Below are positions 46,701 to 56,505 of a stretch of DNA of 64,000 nt, one piece after another (position 1 is the stretch's first letter; every line of letters starts with the position of its first letter). A model generated the notes under the pieces. That model did no database searches and was not told where the DNA came from. It worked only from the letters and a program-made list of their open reading frames with translations. The position numbers and the translations under genes are program-made. This stretch comes from Neopestalotiopsis rosae. Lineage: Eukaryota; Ascomycota; Sordariomycetes; Amphisphaeriales; Sporocadaceae. Location of the stretch: contig JALGAS010000003.1 in assembly GCA_023078685.1 (NCBI GenBank), forward strand, positions 2,542,001-2,606,000, read 5' to 3'.

Positions 46701-47441
46701 AAACACAGCGAAAAAGGCAGCAGTCTCTGCTAGCCCAGCAGGGACCTCAAATCCTTCCAAGGAACGAAAAGAAGCTATACAGAACACGAAGCTAGTGACG
46801 ACGCCGGCAAAAACTCCAAATGGACACAAGAAAGAGGTAGATCAGTCGAAGAATCCTTGATTTTTTGACTGAACTAATCTCTTTCACAGGGTTCTAGATT
46901 GAATCCTGGTGCTCCCGAGTTCACGCCTCGTTCTACAGTTGATGATCGAAACGGCGTGACCGATGATACTGATGAGCTGGGTACCCCGACCAATGCATCC
47001 AAGAAAAATGTCGATCCCGAAAGAAGCGACTGGGCAGACGACGTCGAAATTCAGGTCTTGTCGACAGACATTGCACCAGATCGTGAGTCGATAACAAGAA
47101 ATGAGAACAAAAAGCCAGGCAATTCAAGCCCAATTGCGTCTATTGTAGTCACAGCATATCGCCATTTCGAGCCGCTGTCCTCAAGTCGATCAGCGTCTGA
47201 TCCTGTTCCTTCATCTGCGCCTCCCGGGAAAACATGCCCGCCTGTTTCGAAAACTTCATCCAACGAAGTAACAAATAGCATCAGCAACAACGTACTTCAA
47301 AACAAGGCGAATGATGCTGACCGCCCACCCCAGAGAGGCCGAGGCCGGGGTGGACGATATCGCGGTAGCCGCAACCACGGGATTTCCAAGCGTCACAATA
47401 CCAACCGTAATACTTCGAATCCATCGAAGACTGACAAGTAG
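43777..47441 (+). CDS. HMT1: HMT1-type half-size ABC transporter (vacuolar heavy-metal tolerance) with PAM2-like/RG-rich tail
   Basis: Six exons (43777-45146, 45256-45903, 45970-46161, 46211-46381, 46431-46836, 46890-47441) join in phase to 1112 residues. An N-terminal membrane region (about 1-190) and an acidic Asn/Asp/Ser linker precede a six-helix ABC domain (about 290-570) and one nucleotide-binding domain. The latter has Walker [10 protein letters not shown] at 635, signature ISGGE at 739-743, Walker B LVLLDEA ending near 765, and HRLSTV. HMT1 proteins carry thiol-metal complexes or related substrates into the vacuole. The tail is unusual: after a Lys/Ser-rich segment, the last exon encodes [10 protein letters not shown] (933-942), matching the PAM2 consensus LNxxAxxFxP, and RGRGRGG (from about 1078). 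Exon 6 has no ATG of its own at its start, and its frame fits only this splice. Donor GTAGAT is weak. Confidence 0.9.
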
Positions 47442-47868
47442 TCACACTAATCCTTGTTGACTCTTGCCCAGATATGGGTATCTACAATTTCATACTCAAT
47501 TCATACTAATCATGCATGATCACCTACCTATGACCCATGTGCAAAGCATGAAATATATCCACACTAGTCTTGTTGGTCACAAGACCAAACAAAGCATTAC
47601 GTGTAAGGCATATTTTCTATTTTTGGAGGAAAGAATACTTTACATCAAGCATTACCTTGCTAGTTTGGTTTTCTTGGAGGTGCACTGAGAACTCGCATTA
47701 TTCCTTCAACTAAATTATGTAGGAGTTATGCGATGAGAAAAGGCCTGTAAGAACAAAAGGAAGAGATACGAAAACACAATCATGACTGGAAAAGATTCTA
47801 TGAGCCACAAGTTGCCTACTGGCGGCGCTTTATCATGTCGTGCTAGAATCAAATATAACGCGCCTTTC
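47442..47868. other. Convergent intergenic region, HMT1 / NAT
   Basis: 427 bp, A/T-rich, between converging stops; two 3' untranslated regions. No feature recognised. Confidence 0.5.
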
Positions 47869-48930
47869 TTACCTCTCTCGTGTTGTATTCTGACTAGACA
47901 TCGCACTGTTCGTGTTTTGCCCACCCAGATCCAAGTCAGTCACTCGGCCCTTTATGCTCTCGATTTCATCCGGACTCAGTGTGATTTCGAAATGAGTCCT
48001 CAGAGCTTGCACGCGTTCATTCTCCGTGTTACAATTGACAAGAAGCTGTGTCTTGCCACCCATATTCTCCTTGACAGTGCCATTCACTAGCATGCGCTTC
48101 CCGTAGATCTCCAATTCACCTGTATCACTGCCCTCTTTTTGGCGTGCGAGGAACCTGACAACGAGCACTGTCCTCGTTTGATGAGAGTCTGGGCAGGTAC
48201 TCGTCCAGTAATTGACAACGCCCCAATCGGCAGCCATGAACTCGATCTCGGTGAAGCCATAATATGAGTTCCACTCTCTGTTTTGTCCATTGCGATATTG
48301 ATAAATCCACATCTTTGCGTCTTCTGCGCGATGGATCTGCGCCGGGGCCCAGTCGCGGACGAGACGCACTTCTTGGGCGCCCAAGTTGCGGTGCACAAAA
48401 CCATCAACCAGCGGCAGTGGCGCAGTGGGCCCATCGCCGCCAAAGGCTACGTCGACGGCGTAGCGGTCGCCATCAGGCAGCGTGACAATATTGACAATGT
48501 GGCACCAGCCGGGGAAATCGCCGCCGGGCACGCCGTCGATGCGGGGCCGGGTCCGGGCGCCCGCCGTGTAGGCGTCAAAGCCGAGGCCGCGGAGCAGGTG
48601 GTTATACAGAATGGCCAGCTCCATGCAGTAGCCCCCGCGCCCGCGGCGGGCGGCGGGAGACGACTCGGCGACCGCGGTCGTGATCGTGGTCACGATCTTG
48701 CGAAAGACGTGCTGCGGATCCAGGTCGACGGCGTGGGTCGGGTTGTAGTGGATGGAGAGGTTCTCGTAGGGGCAGGCGGCCAGCATGTGGGTGTGCAGCG
48801 ACCGGAGGAGGTCCGGCGACGGTGCGGCGCCGTGGAGACGGGTTGGCAGTCCGATGTAGAAGAGAAATTGAGAGATTTGGGTGGGCGAGAGGGAGGATGA
48901 GGGCGCTGGTGGTGTGGTGAGAGTAGACAT
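47869..48930 (-). CDS. Arylamine N-acetyltransferase (NAT)
   Basis: 353 residues in one exon. NATs transfer acetyl, propionyl or malonyl from the CoA thioester to arylamines by a Cys-His-Asp triad. The triad is visible: C102 in RGRGGYCMEL, H144 in GWCHIVNIV, D160 in YAVDVAFGG. The N-terminal PYENLSIHY motif and the long C-terminal domain are also as in fungal NATs, which run somewhat longer than animal enzymes. In some Fusarium species a NAT of this family inactivates 2-aminophenol from plant benzoxazolinones; whether this one does is not visible. The 5' half is very GC-rich in third positions. It is head-to-head with SGT2 at about 1 kb. Confidence 0.93.
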   Translation of the reverse strand: MSTLTTPPAPSSSLSPTQISQFLFYIGLPTRLHGAAPSPDLLRSLHTHMLAACPYENLSIHYNPTHAVDLDPQHVFRKIVTTITTAVAESSPAARRGRGGYCMELAILYNHLLRGLGFDAYTAGARTRPRIDGVPGGDFPGWCHIVNIVTLPDGDRYAVDVAFGGDGPTAPLPLVDGFVHRNLGAQEVRLVRDWAPAQIHRAEDAKMWIYQYRNGQNREWNSYYGFTEIEFMAADWGVVNYWTSTCPDSHQTRTVLVVRFLARQKEGSDTGELEIYGKRMLVNGTVKENMGGKTQLLVNCNTENERVQALRTHFEITLSPDEIESIKGRVTDLDLGGQNTNSAMSSQNTTRER

Positions 48931-49938
48931 TGTGTAATTTTACAGATGTTTCTTTCTTCTTCTTATATCTTTTTTTATCATTCAAGTAATTTTCTGTCTA
49001 TACTTTACTTACGAGCGACCATGATCACGAAGGCTTGGGAAAGAGGGACTCGGGTGAGTATATACATTCATATTCGCGACCGTTCACGAACGTGACTGGA
49101 TCGGCATGTTTATCAGTCCTCGGTATACACTACCCGACAATGCTTGGAGGAATGCTTGACTGACTCATCCTGGGCGCCGAAACCGACCCGACTCGTCGTG
49201 ATGTGACGAGGATGTTGCGAATGCCAGGTTTACATATTAAGTCCAATGTGGCTCGGTGTCGGCATTCTCAATGTGGAAAATGAACAGATCGACCATCTTT
49301 AAAGTCAAACGTAAAGTTTGCACCACCAACATCTTGTCATTATATTCAATCATTTTGGTATTTGGCGGGGTCGATATGAACTGCCCAGCATGCTCAAATA
49401 AGGAGAATGTGGTTTGTACCTGGGCAAATAAGGTACTAAAGGCTCTCTTTAAGCACAAAAGATTCGAATTATATATTTGAGTCGATTTCAAGCTTGTTAT
49501 TTTGTTTATATACCTAGACACGAATCGATACCATGGTTGCCTTGATATCTGGTCGTCTTTGTACAATACCAAAGTCAAATTGACCCCGCTGTAACTTTCT
49601 GCCCCTCGGACCCTTGAGGCAACCAAGTTTTCACCGCCCGTGGGCGGACAGGGACTGACTAGAGTAGTACAAGGTACTCGGTACACTACAGACAGAGGGA
49701 CTAGGTACATTCAACTAACCTAGCACCAGTTGTGGCGGCGGGGTTCCATTGGCAGCAGCAAGCACAATCCATGTCTCTTGTCTGGTCCCTCTCATTGATT
49801 CATGGTACGTTCCAGAAGTGTTGACAAGTTGATACATACATACCCAACAACGCGCTTCCTGAGTTTTCGGTCCTCAGCAACCCTTTTGTCCTTGCTGAAG
49901 AATTCATTCCTTTTTTCAGACATCTGCCAGATACGAAA
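48931..49938. promoter_or_regulatory. Divergent promoter region, NAT / SGT2
   Basis: About 1 kb between the two starts. A 157-codon minus-strand ORF (49237-49710) lies in it but has no domain, and its strand and position do not fit a leader; not accepted. GGTAC/TACC motifs cluster at about 49671-49710. Confidence 0.45.
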
Positions 49939-51091
49939 ATGGTATGTACTCTTTGACTGCCCGGAAAACGTCCAACCATCAGAAATTGAATCGAATTGCT
50001 AATCGCATTCTCAGGCTACCACATCCAAGCAACGTCTCGCACTTGCGATTTGCGACTTCCTCACCAACTCGGTGGAAGATGGCACCCTGACCGCCGACGA
50101 CAAGGACTCGATCGATGTCGCCATCAACTGCATCGCCGAGTCCTTCAAGGTTGACCCTACCGACCGCGCCGCTGTCACCGAGGCTGTCGGCACCCAAAAC
50201 CTCCTCAAGATCTACGGCGTCTACGAAAAGCTCCAGAGCGCTTCCAAGCCCTCTGCCTCCCCCAGCGTCCCCACTGCTGCCGACACCACCCCGTCGAGCG
50301 CCAAGACTCCTTCCGAGGACGACAAGAAGAAGGCTGAGAGCCTGAAGGGCGATGGCAACCGAGCCATGGCTGCCAAGGACTACCCCAAGGCCATTGACCT
50401 CTACAGCCAGGCCCTCGCCCTCCACCCCGGCAACGCCATTTTCCTCTCGAACCGCGCTGCTGCTCACTCGGCCGCCCGCGACCACGAGTCTGCCCGCGCC
50501 GACGCCGAGGCCGCTGTTGCCGTCGACCCCAAGTACACCAAGGCCTGGTCCCGACTCGGTCTTGCCCGCTTCGCCCTCGGCGATGCCAAGGGCAGCATGG
50601 AGGCTTACCAGCAGGGTATCGAGCACGAGGGCAACGGTGGCTCCGACGCCATGAAGAAGGGCTTCGAGACCGCCAAGAAGCGCGTCGAGGAGCTCGAGGG
50701 TGAGGGCGCCAGCAGCCCCCGTGGCGGAGCCGGTGGTGCGCCAGACTTTGGCAGCTTGGCTAGCATGCTGGGCGGCATGGGCGGCGGCGGCGGTGCCGGT
50801 GGTGGTGGCGGCATGCCCGATTTGGGCGCCATGATGAACAACCCCATGTTCGCCCAGATGGCACAGAACCTCATGTCCAACCCTGACATGATGAACAACA
50901 TTCTGCAAAACCCTAGACTCCGCCAGATGGCCGAGTCGTTTGGTGGCGGCGGCGGTGGCGGTGGCGGCATGCCTGACATGGCCAGCCTGATGAACGACCC
51001 CAGCATCGCTGAGATGGCCCGCAACTTCATGGGCGGTAATGGAGGAGCTGGCGGAGCTGGCGGAGCCGGTGGTAACGGTGCCGGCAGGTAA
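49939..51091 (+). CDS. SGT2: SGT2: TPR cochaperone of the GET pathway
   Basis: Sgt2 (animal SGTA) receives tail-anchored proteins and passes them to Get4/5-Get3. The first exon is only the start codon (49939-49941). After a 73-nt intron (GTATGT...CTCAG), exon 2 (50015-51091) continues ATTSKQRLALAICDFL, the Get4/5-binding dimerisation domain, giving 359 residues. Residues about 110-215 contain three TPR motifs (AESLKGDGNRAMAAKDYPKA opens the first), the Hsp70/Hsp90 dock. The C-terminus is Met/Gly/Asn-rich with an STI1-like stretch (NNPMFAQMAQNLMSNPDMM), which binds hydrophobic clients. The family N-terminus cannot be reached from any ATG in exon 2, which supports the one-codon exon. The 410-codon ORF on the other strand is a GC-driven shadow. 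Confidence 0.93.
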
Positions 51092-51351
51092 TCCATTGAA
51101 TTGGTTCAACACGACTTGTTTTAAGAGATTGCATGGAGCTTGGACATGGGCATGATCACTGAATAGACTCATGGGTAATGCGACGGTAATGAAGAACATG
51201 AAATTCCTCAAAGTTCTCTAGTAGCAATCTTTTTCTGTCCGTGAATATTTGGTAAAGAGTTCTTCCTAATCGTCCAGAACTCGCTGCCTACGAGCAACGA
51301 CCCCCGACGAAACCACACCAAATTTGTCCAAATACTGAATCAAGTAAGGAA

Positions 51352-53508
51352 TTATACCTTTGACTGAGCAATGGACACTGCCAGCTCTGGTACAACTTTT
51401 CCATTGCGCGCCACTTCTCCGGTCTCAGAGGTTGACTGTGAATCTGTAGCCGAGCCAGCTTCTTCTTGTGCCCTTTCTCGGCTCAGTCTATATGAAAACG
51501 TCAGCTGGATGGAGCCAATCGCATAGAAGTTCACATTTCCTTTCCTACGTACCTCTTCTTGTATAGTATGACTGCCGTTACGAAACCTGCCCAGAGCAAA
51601 AAATAAAACACCAAGGTCACCGGCCAGCCGACACGCCATCGTGGTGCGCCGTTGGACCCAGCGGTCGGGAAGAGCAGCAAGGGCACCCAAATGTTGAACG
51701 AGTAACCGAATGTCATCATGGAACCCTAAGTTTGCAACTTGTTACTAACGGGAACGTATGCTTTGCCTTGCCAGTCTGCCATAATTGCTTCAGATCTTAC
51801 CAAGATGAGTGCTCTTTCCTCTGCATCGTTCTTGACAATGGTATTGACTGTCGAATATAGAATTGGGCTGAGACAGCCAGAGAAGCCAAAGAGATACCAT
51901 GCCGCGAATCTATGAACAGGAATTAGCAACACTCAAGTACAGAGAACAGGTTTTCTTTACTTTAATCCCGTTGGAATAGACCATATGATCATGCATATTG
52001 TAGAGAACATGACCGCCCCGGCAGCAATGCTATAAATGACCCAGGACGGATATATGGAAGCCAGAGTGGTCCCCAGCCACGACGCCAGAATGGTGATGGC
52101 ATTGATGACGGTGGGCAGCTGGTTGATCTTGACGACGCTGTATCCTTCCGCCTTGAGCCATAGGTTCATGTACTGGCTTGGGTAACTCGAAATAATCATG
52201 CAGCTGTGACACAGCACAGAGTTAGTTTCCTTGTATTTGATTTCCCCTTCCAGGAAAACAAAAGCATCGGCTTGACAGAGATGCATGCTTACATGTAACA
52301 AAAGACAAAGAGCCAAATGTGCCACCGACCCAAGCTCCTCTTGAACACTTGCAAATCGAGCTTGCCCGCGCGGGTGACCTTGGCCCTCTCGAGACGCTTC
52401 TTGGCGAGGCTGATCTCGCCCTGCGACAGGAAAAAGGCCTTGGGGGAGTCGGGGATCCCGGGGAACAAGAGGAACCCCGAGAGGGCCACGGGTATGGTGA
52501 TGATGCCGTCGATGATGAAGAGCCACCTCCAGCCCGGCATGCCGCCGACCCCGGACAGGTTCGTGTACGCCGCCGCCTGGAGGTACCCGCTGACCATGGA
52601 GCCGAGCGGGTTGCAGACGAACCACGCGCCGGCTCTCTTGAATAGCTCCGGGCCGCTGTACCACGAGCCTGTGTTTGAGTGTTATGTTAGTAGAGGCTCT
52701 CCCATGAGCAAAGAAAATTGCGTGGGAAGGGTGAGAAGAAAAAAAACAAGGCCCAAAGACGTACCTAGAATAAAGTGCGTGCCGGCAAATACCGGCGCCT
52801 CGAGGGCACCGATGAAGAAACGGGCAACGTAAAGCTGGGTTACGTTTGTAGCCCGGCTCTGGGCAAAGGTGATGACTCCCCATATAACCTCGAGACATGG
52901 GAGAAGCCAGCGGGCTCTAAGCAGAGATAGTATGATTAGCACGCTACTCGTCTCTCCCCCTTTTCCCTCGGAAGATTGTTTTCTGGCCGAGATTAACTGA
53001 CAATTTTGGCCTCGAGATGAGAAGCAGAAAAGGAACCTGGAAGATCACGTAGGCCGTGTAATAGCAGACGTTGAAATAGTTGAGCTCATTTCCGTATAGC
53101 TGAAACTCCTCCTTCAGGCCACTCGTGTAGGCATTGCTGATGTTGGTTTGGTCTTTTTGGCGGTTTTCCTCATCAACTTTCTGTGATCTTCGATTATTGT
53201 GAATAAGGCTTTGGCAAAGACTTACCCAGGTATTTGCAAAAGACTATAGACAGTGTTAGTAGTGATATCCACACGGGTAGTGGTATTATTATGATACATC
53301 ACTTACAGCATAAACAGGAAAAAACAAGAATCGATAAGTCGAGCTTGAAAAGAAGTCTGTCTGGTTAGAATGCTTGCTCAGTGCCTCCAATATCTCCGCA
53401 AACTCACTTCCTCTCTTCCACCGGGTATTCAGAAGGGTACCAGTTGACTATCTCCTTTATTGCTTTGAATGGTGAAACAATCCGTGGCTGGCTCTTTGGT
53501 TCTGCCAT
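51352..53508 (-). CDS. MFS transporter, allantoate permease/ACS-type (Dal5-like)
   Basis: Ten exons (53408-53508, 53307-53356, 53226-53243, 53002-53152, 52765-52916, 52293-52668, 51961-52203, 51801-51909, 51553-51725, 51352-51487) join in phase to 502 residues. Family blocks are clear: cytosolic EERKLLFKLDLSIL, KYLDQTNISNAYTSGLKEE in loop 1, YVARFFIGALEAP in helix 4, WYSGPELFKRAGAW, GWRWLFIIDGIIT, FPGIPDSPKAFFL and the second-half TM segments. Anion:cation symporters of this group take up allantoate, nicotinate, tartrate-like acids or vitamins; the substrate is not readable. The third exon is only 18 nt. It is divergent from the 2OG oxygenase gene, 946 bp away, suggesting that the pair takes up and then oxidises one compound. 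Confidence 0.9.
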
Positions 53509-54454
53509 GGCTCAAAAAGACTGTATGTATCCAACGAAGAGGGCGCAAGACTCGACCTAGCTAGCTACAAAGACAGAAGGGAGGCAGGAGTGAAATCAAG
53601 ACGGCTTCCTCCTTCTTTTTGTTTTCGAGCGGTACGACTCGGTGTTTTCCGACCCCGGGTGAACCTCCTCCCCCTCCAAGCCGACCCCGGGACATATACG
53701 ACGGCGGGCTGGCTCCCGATCCATGTTGACAGTCTTGCGAAAACCCACAATCTGCCAAAAGCAAGTCTAGTAGGATATCCCAAGCAGCCAACGGAAGTCC
53801 GAGGATAAAGGCGATGGCTCGATCGTTCCGTCAGGTTTCGTGATGGGCTGGATCCCCCTCTGGAGTTGCTCGCCGGTAGCGATGAGGTGCCTTTGTCCCC
53901 GCATTGCGTGCTTATTTCAACGTGCCCTGGGGTATGCCCGCGTCGTCCCACTACATGGAAATCACCAATTGGAAAAGCTATACAGAGAGATGATATGGAG
54001 AAATGCAAGGCCTATTCGCCTTCGCTTGTCAGATCATGTTCGATTCTATTGAGTCGTAGCCTAAGGCTCCGTCGCGATGGGGCTGTTATGTGTTTGTATT
54101 ATAGACGTGGGGGGCAACGTCACTTGTCTGTGCCCTTTTCTTTTGACGTGACACTGATTTTAAATCCGATAAACGCGATTGCTTCATATGGCGTGCTTTG
54201 AAATGCATATCAACTCTGGACTATAATGAACGGTATCGAACTGCTCAACCCCGCGTCTCTATTTCCGGACCGGACTGGGCAGAATGCCTGAGCACATATA
54301 TAGAGATAGTGTCGACACCCTCATCTAATCTCGGGCTGGTGTTAGCTACTACCATATATCCCATGCTCAACCACGCTCTACAGAAAGAGACTTTACGGCA
54401 CAGAAGAAATTATACTCTTTATAAATAGTATAACTTACAAGACCCGTTTCTGTA
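53509..54454. promoter_or_regulatory. Divergent promoter region, MFS transporter / 2OG oxygenase
   Basis: 946 bp between the two start codons. It includes two exact copies of CCGACCCCGGG (53649-53659 and 53681-53691) placed 32 bp apart, about 140-180 bp upstream of the MFS start. They contain CGG/CCG half-sites of the kind recognised by Zn2Cys6 activators. No gene accepted inside. Confidence 0.55.
53649..53691. repeat. Direct repeat CCGACCCCGGG, two copies 32 bp apart
   Basis: Seen directly at 53649-53659 and 53681-53691. The 32-bp period is about three helical turns, so both sites face the same side of the DNA. This is consistent with a paired regulator site in the shared promoter; function is inferred. 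Confidence 0.5.
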
Positions 54455-56011
54455 ATGCCGGGCAGAATCATTGATACGTATGAACAAGTCCCAGTGACCA
54501 AGGAAAACTGTAAACACCCTAAGAGCCATTCATTTTGTGTTTTCGATAAGATACTGAACATTCTGCAGTGGATTGGGCAGAGCTGATCACGCTCGACTTG
54601 TCGCTATATGATCAGCCGGGTGGTAAGCAGGAATTGGTCAAGCAGCTCGAGCATGCTGTCCGCCACGTTGGGTTCTTCTACGTGAAAAACTTCAACATTA
54701 GCCAAGGAGAGGTTGACCGGCAGTTTGCCCTCGGCCGAGAGTTTTATGCTCTTCCCCTGGAGGAAAAGCTCAGGTATCACAACCAGAACGACCTCGAGAG
54801 TGGAGAGTACAATGGCTACCGGCCTGCTGGGCATCGCAAGTATGCTGAACCTGCCGCCCTCGTTTCTCTAATGTAATAGGTCATGTTGTCGAGGGACTAA
54901 CGGTCTGATTGATATTTAGGATTGCCAATGGTGTAAAAGATAACATACAAGTCTACAATATCCCCAAATTTGACGGGTTCCACGAGAGACAGCAGCCTCC
55001 AGTTTTGGGCGACCATGTCGGCGAAATCGAAGCTTTCAGCAGAGTAGGTTTTGTTGTTGCCAATTTAATTGTTCATGATCAATATTCTGATACGCGGTGG
55101 TTTTGTCTAGAAATGTCACGAAGAGGTCGTTGTAAAGCTACTGCGCCTATTCGCCCTGCTCCTCGAGTTGCCTGAGGAGGACCAACTCGTGCGCGATCAC
55201 CAGTACGACGTCAAGGGTGAAGATCACTTGCGCTATAGTGAGCAAATTTCAATGGTGTTTCTCTAATTCTCTGGCACACCACGATGAAGCGTCTCGAAAT
55301 GATGCTATGGAAGAGCAGACCTGGACAAACTCGTACATCCTTCTGGAGCAGGGCGATCGCTGACAGATGTTTCACAGTGCACTACGCAGCACGCAGCATC
55401 GAGGACAACGAAAAGGCTGCCGACTTGTACGTTCCCGGACACACGGATCTAGGAACCCTGACACTGCTCTTCCGCCAGCCCGTCGCAGCCCTGCAGATCC
55501 TGAATTCGGAGGGCAACTGGAAATGGGTGAAGCCGCAGGACGGTACCATCACCATCAACACTTGTGACGCCCTGACGGCGCTTACGGGCGGTTACATCAA
55601 GTCGAGCGTTCACCGTGTCCATGCGCCTCCGGCTGATCAGGCCCACGTCGACCGACTGGGCGTTCTTTATTTTGCCAGGTACGATTCTTCCCGCTCCCTT
55701 TTCCTGTTTCAACTTTTCGGTTTTTCATCTGGAGAGAGAAGAGTCTAATCATGACAATACGATTCAGACCCAACAACCACGTCGTCTTGGATCCCATTGC
55801 CAACAGCCCTGTCCTTGATCGGCTGGGGCTGACGACCAACGCACTCACAGAGCTGGGCCAGCACCTGACGACCGAGCAGTGGGTAAAGGTGCGACAGACG
55901 CAGCAGCAACGCCCGAACAAGGCGGCCAACATCTCTGCCGAGGGCAAATATACCTATGACAAAAAGGATTTGGAAATCCTACCGGGATTACACGCAAAGA
56001 TTCACAATTGA
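54455..56011 (+). CDS. 2-oxoglutarate/Fe(II)-dependent oxygenase, isopenicillin-N-synthase-like
   Basis: Six exons (54455-54509, 54569-54839, 54920-55043, 55111-55237, 55378-55678, 55768-56011) join in phase to 373 residues. An N-terminal DIOX_N-type region (VRHVGFFYVKNFNI, FYALPLEEKLRY, NGYRPAGHRK) precedes the jelly-roll core. The iron ligands are H214 and D216 in GHTDLG and H271 in KSSVHRV; R285 in DRLGVLYF should bind the 2-oxoglutarate carboxylate. Such enzymes hydroxylate, desaturate or cleave small molecules. The first exon is short and ends in a weak GTAAAC donor, but it supplies the only in-frame ATG and keeps phase. Paired with the divergent MFS gene. Substrate unknown. Confidence 0.88.
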
Positions 56012-56505
56012 GGATGATCACATGGCTTTTGTCGCTTGGTGACTGGAACCGAAATGAGCATATCAACCCGGTAGTAACATAGCTTTTGTATCTTTTTATT
56101 CTCATCTTGCTTATGGTACGCCCGAGCCGCCATACCCTGTGGCAAAATCAACAGTATACATGATTGTATAAGTGGACACGCGTACACAATATGGCAATGG
56201 TTAGTGTATACCTGGAAATCATACCATCTCTTTCGAGATGCGGAACGTCCCTTCTCTTGGCATAGATCAAGCGACAATCCAGCCATGCGAGACGCCCGTG
56301 TCACGACAAACGCCGGCGCAGAAGAGCCGACAATGGCTTGGACAACCTTTTGCTGAGATGTCCATGTCCACAAAGAAGGGGCAATGTCGACTTTCGGCGG
56401 GTGGCATGACATATACAGCCCAGGCGATATGATGCTCACAGCGGGCAATCTGCACTCAGGGCACAGCATATAGTGGTAATCCATGCAAGACCAGAAATAG
56501 CACAT
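56002..56505 (-). CDS. Doubtful Cys-rich ORF, unknown function
   Basis: 167 codons from ATG 56505 (an in-frame TAG lies two codons upstream) to a stop that overlaps the oxygenase stop by 10 bp, tail to tail. The first half reads like a real protein: CYFWSCMDYHYMLCPECR gives C-x4-C and CPxC pairs suggesting a zinc site, then APAFVVTRASRMAGLSLDLC and RWYDFQVYTNHCHIVY. The second half is less convincing, and a possible intron with a TTTTGCCACAG acceptor may change the C-terminus. I recall similar unnamed Hypocreales proteins only vaguely. It may be a real lineage-specific gene or chance. Confidence 0.35.
   Translation of the reverse strand: MCYFWSCMDYHYMLCPECRLPAVSIISPGLYMSCHPPKVDIAPSLWTWTSQQKVVQAIVGSSAPAFVVTRASRMAGLSLDLCQEKGRSASRKRWYDFQVYTNHCHIVYACPLIQSCILLILPQGMAARAYHKQDENKKIQKLCYYRVDMLISVPVTKRQKPCDHPQL

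Noticed and set aside
46899..47441. Separate small gene downstream of HMT1
   Set aside because: It begins with TTG, has no ATG at its start and no promoter gap, whereas splicing from 46836 to 46890 restores one continuous frame ending at the same stop.
49237..49710. 157-codon minus-strand ORF in the NAT/SGT2 promoter region
   Set aside because: No recognisable motif and it occupies a divergent promoter.
49979..51211. 410-codon open frame antisense to SGT2
   Set aside because: It mirrors the GC-rich third positions of SGT2, is Gly/Val/Ala-rich without a domain, and the plus strand carries a complete known protein.
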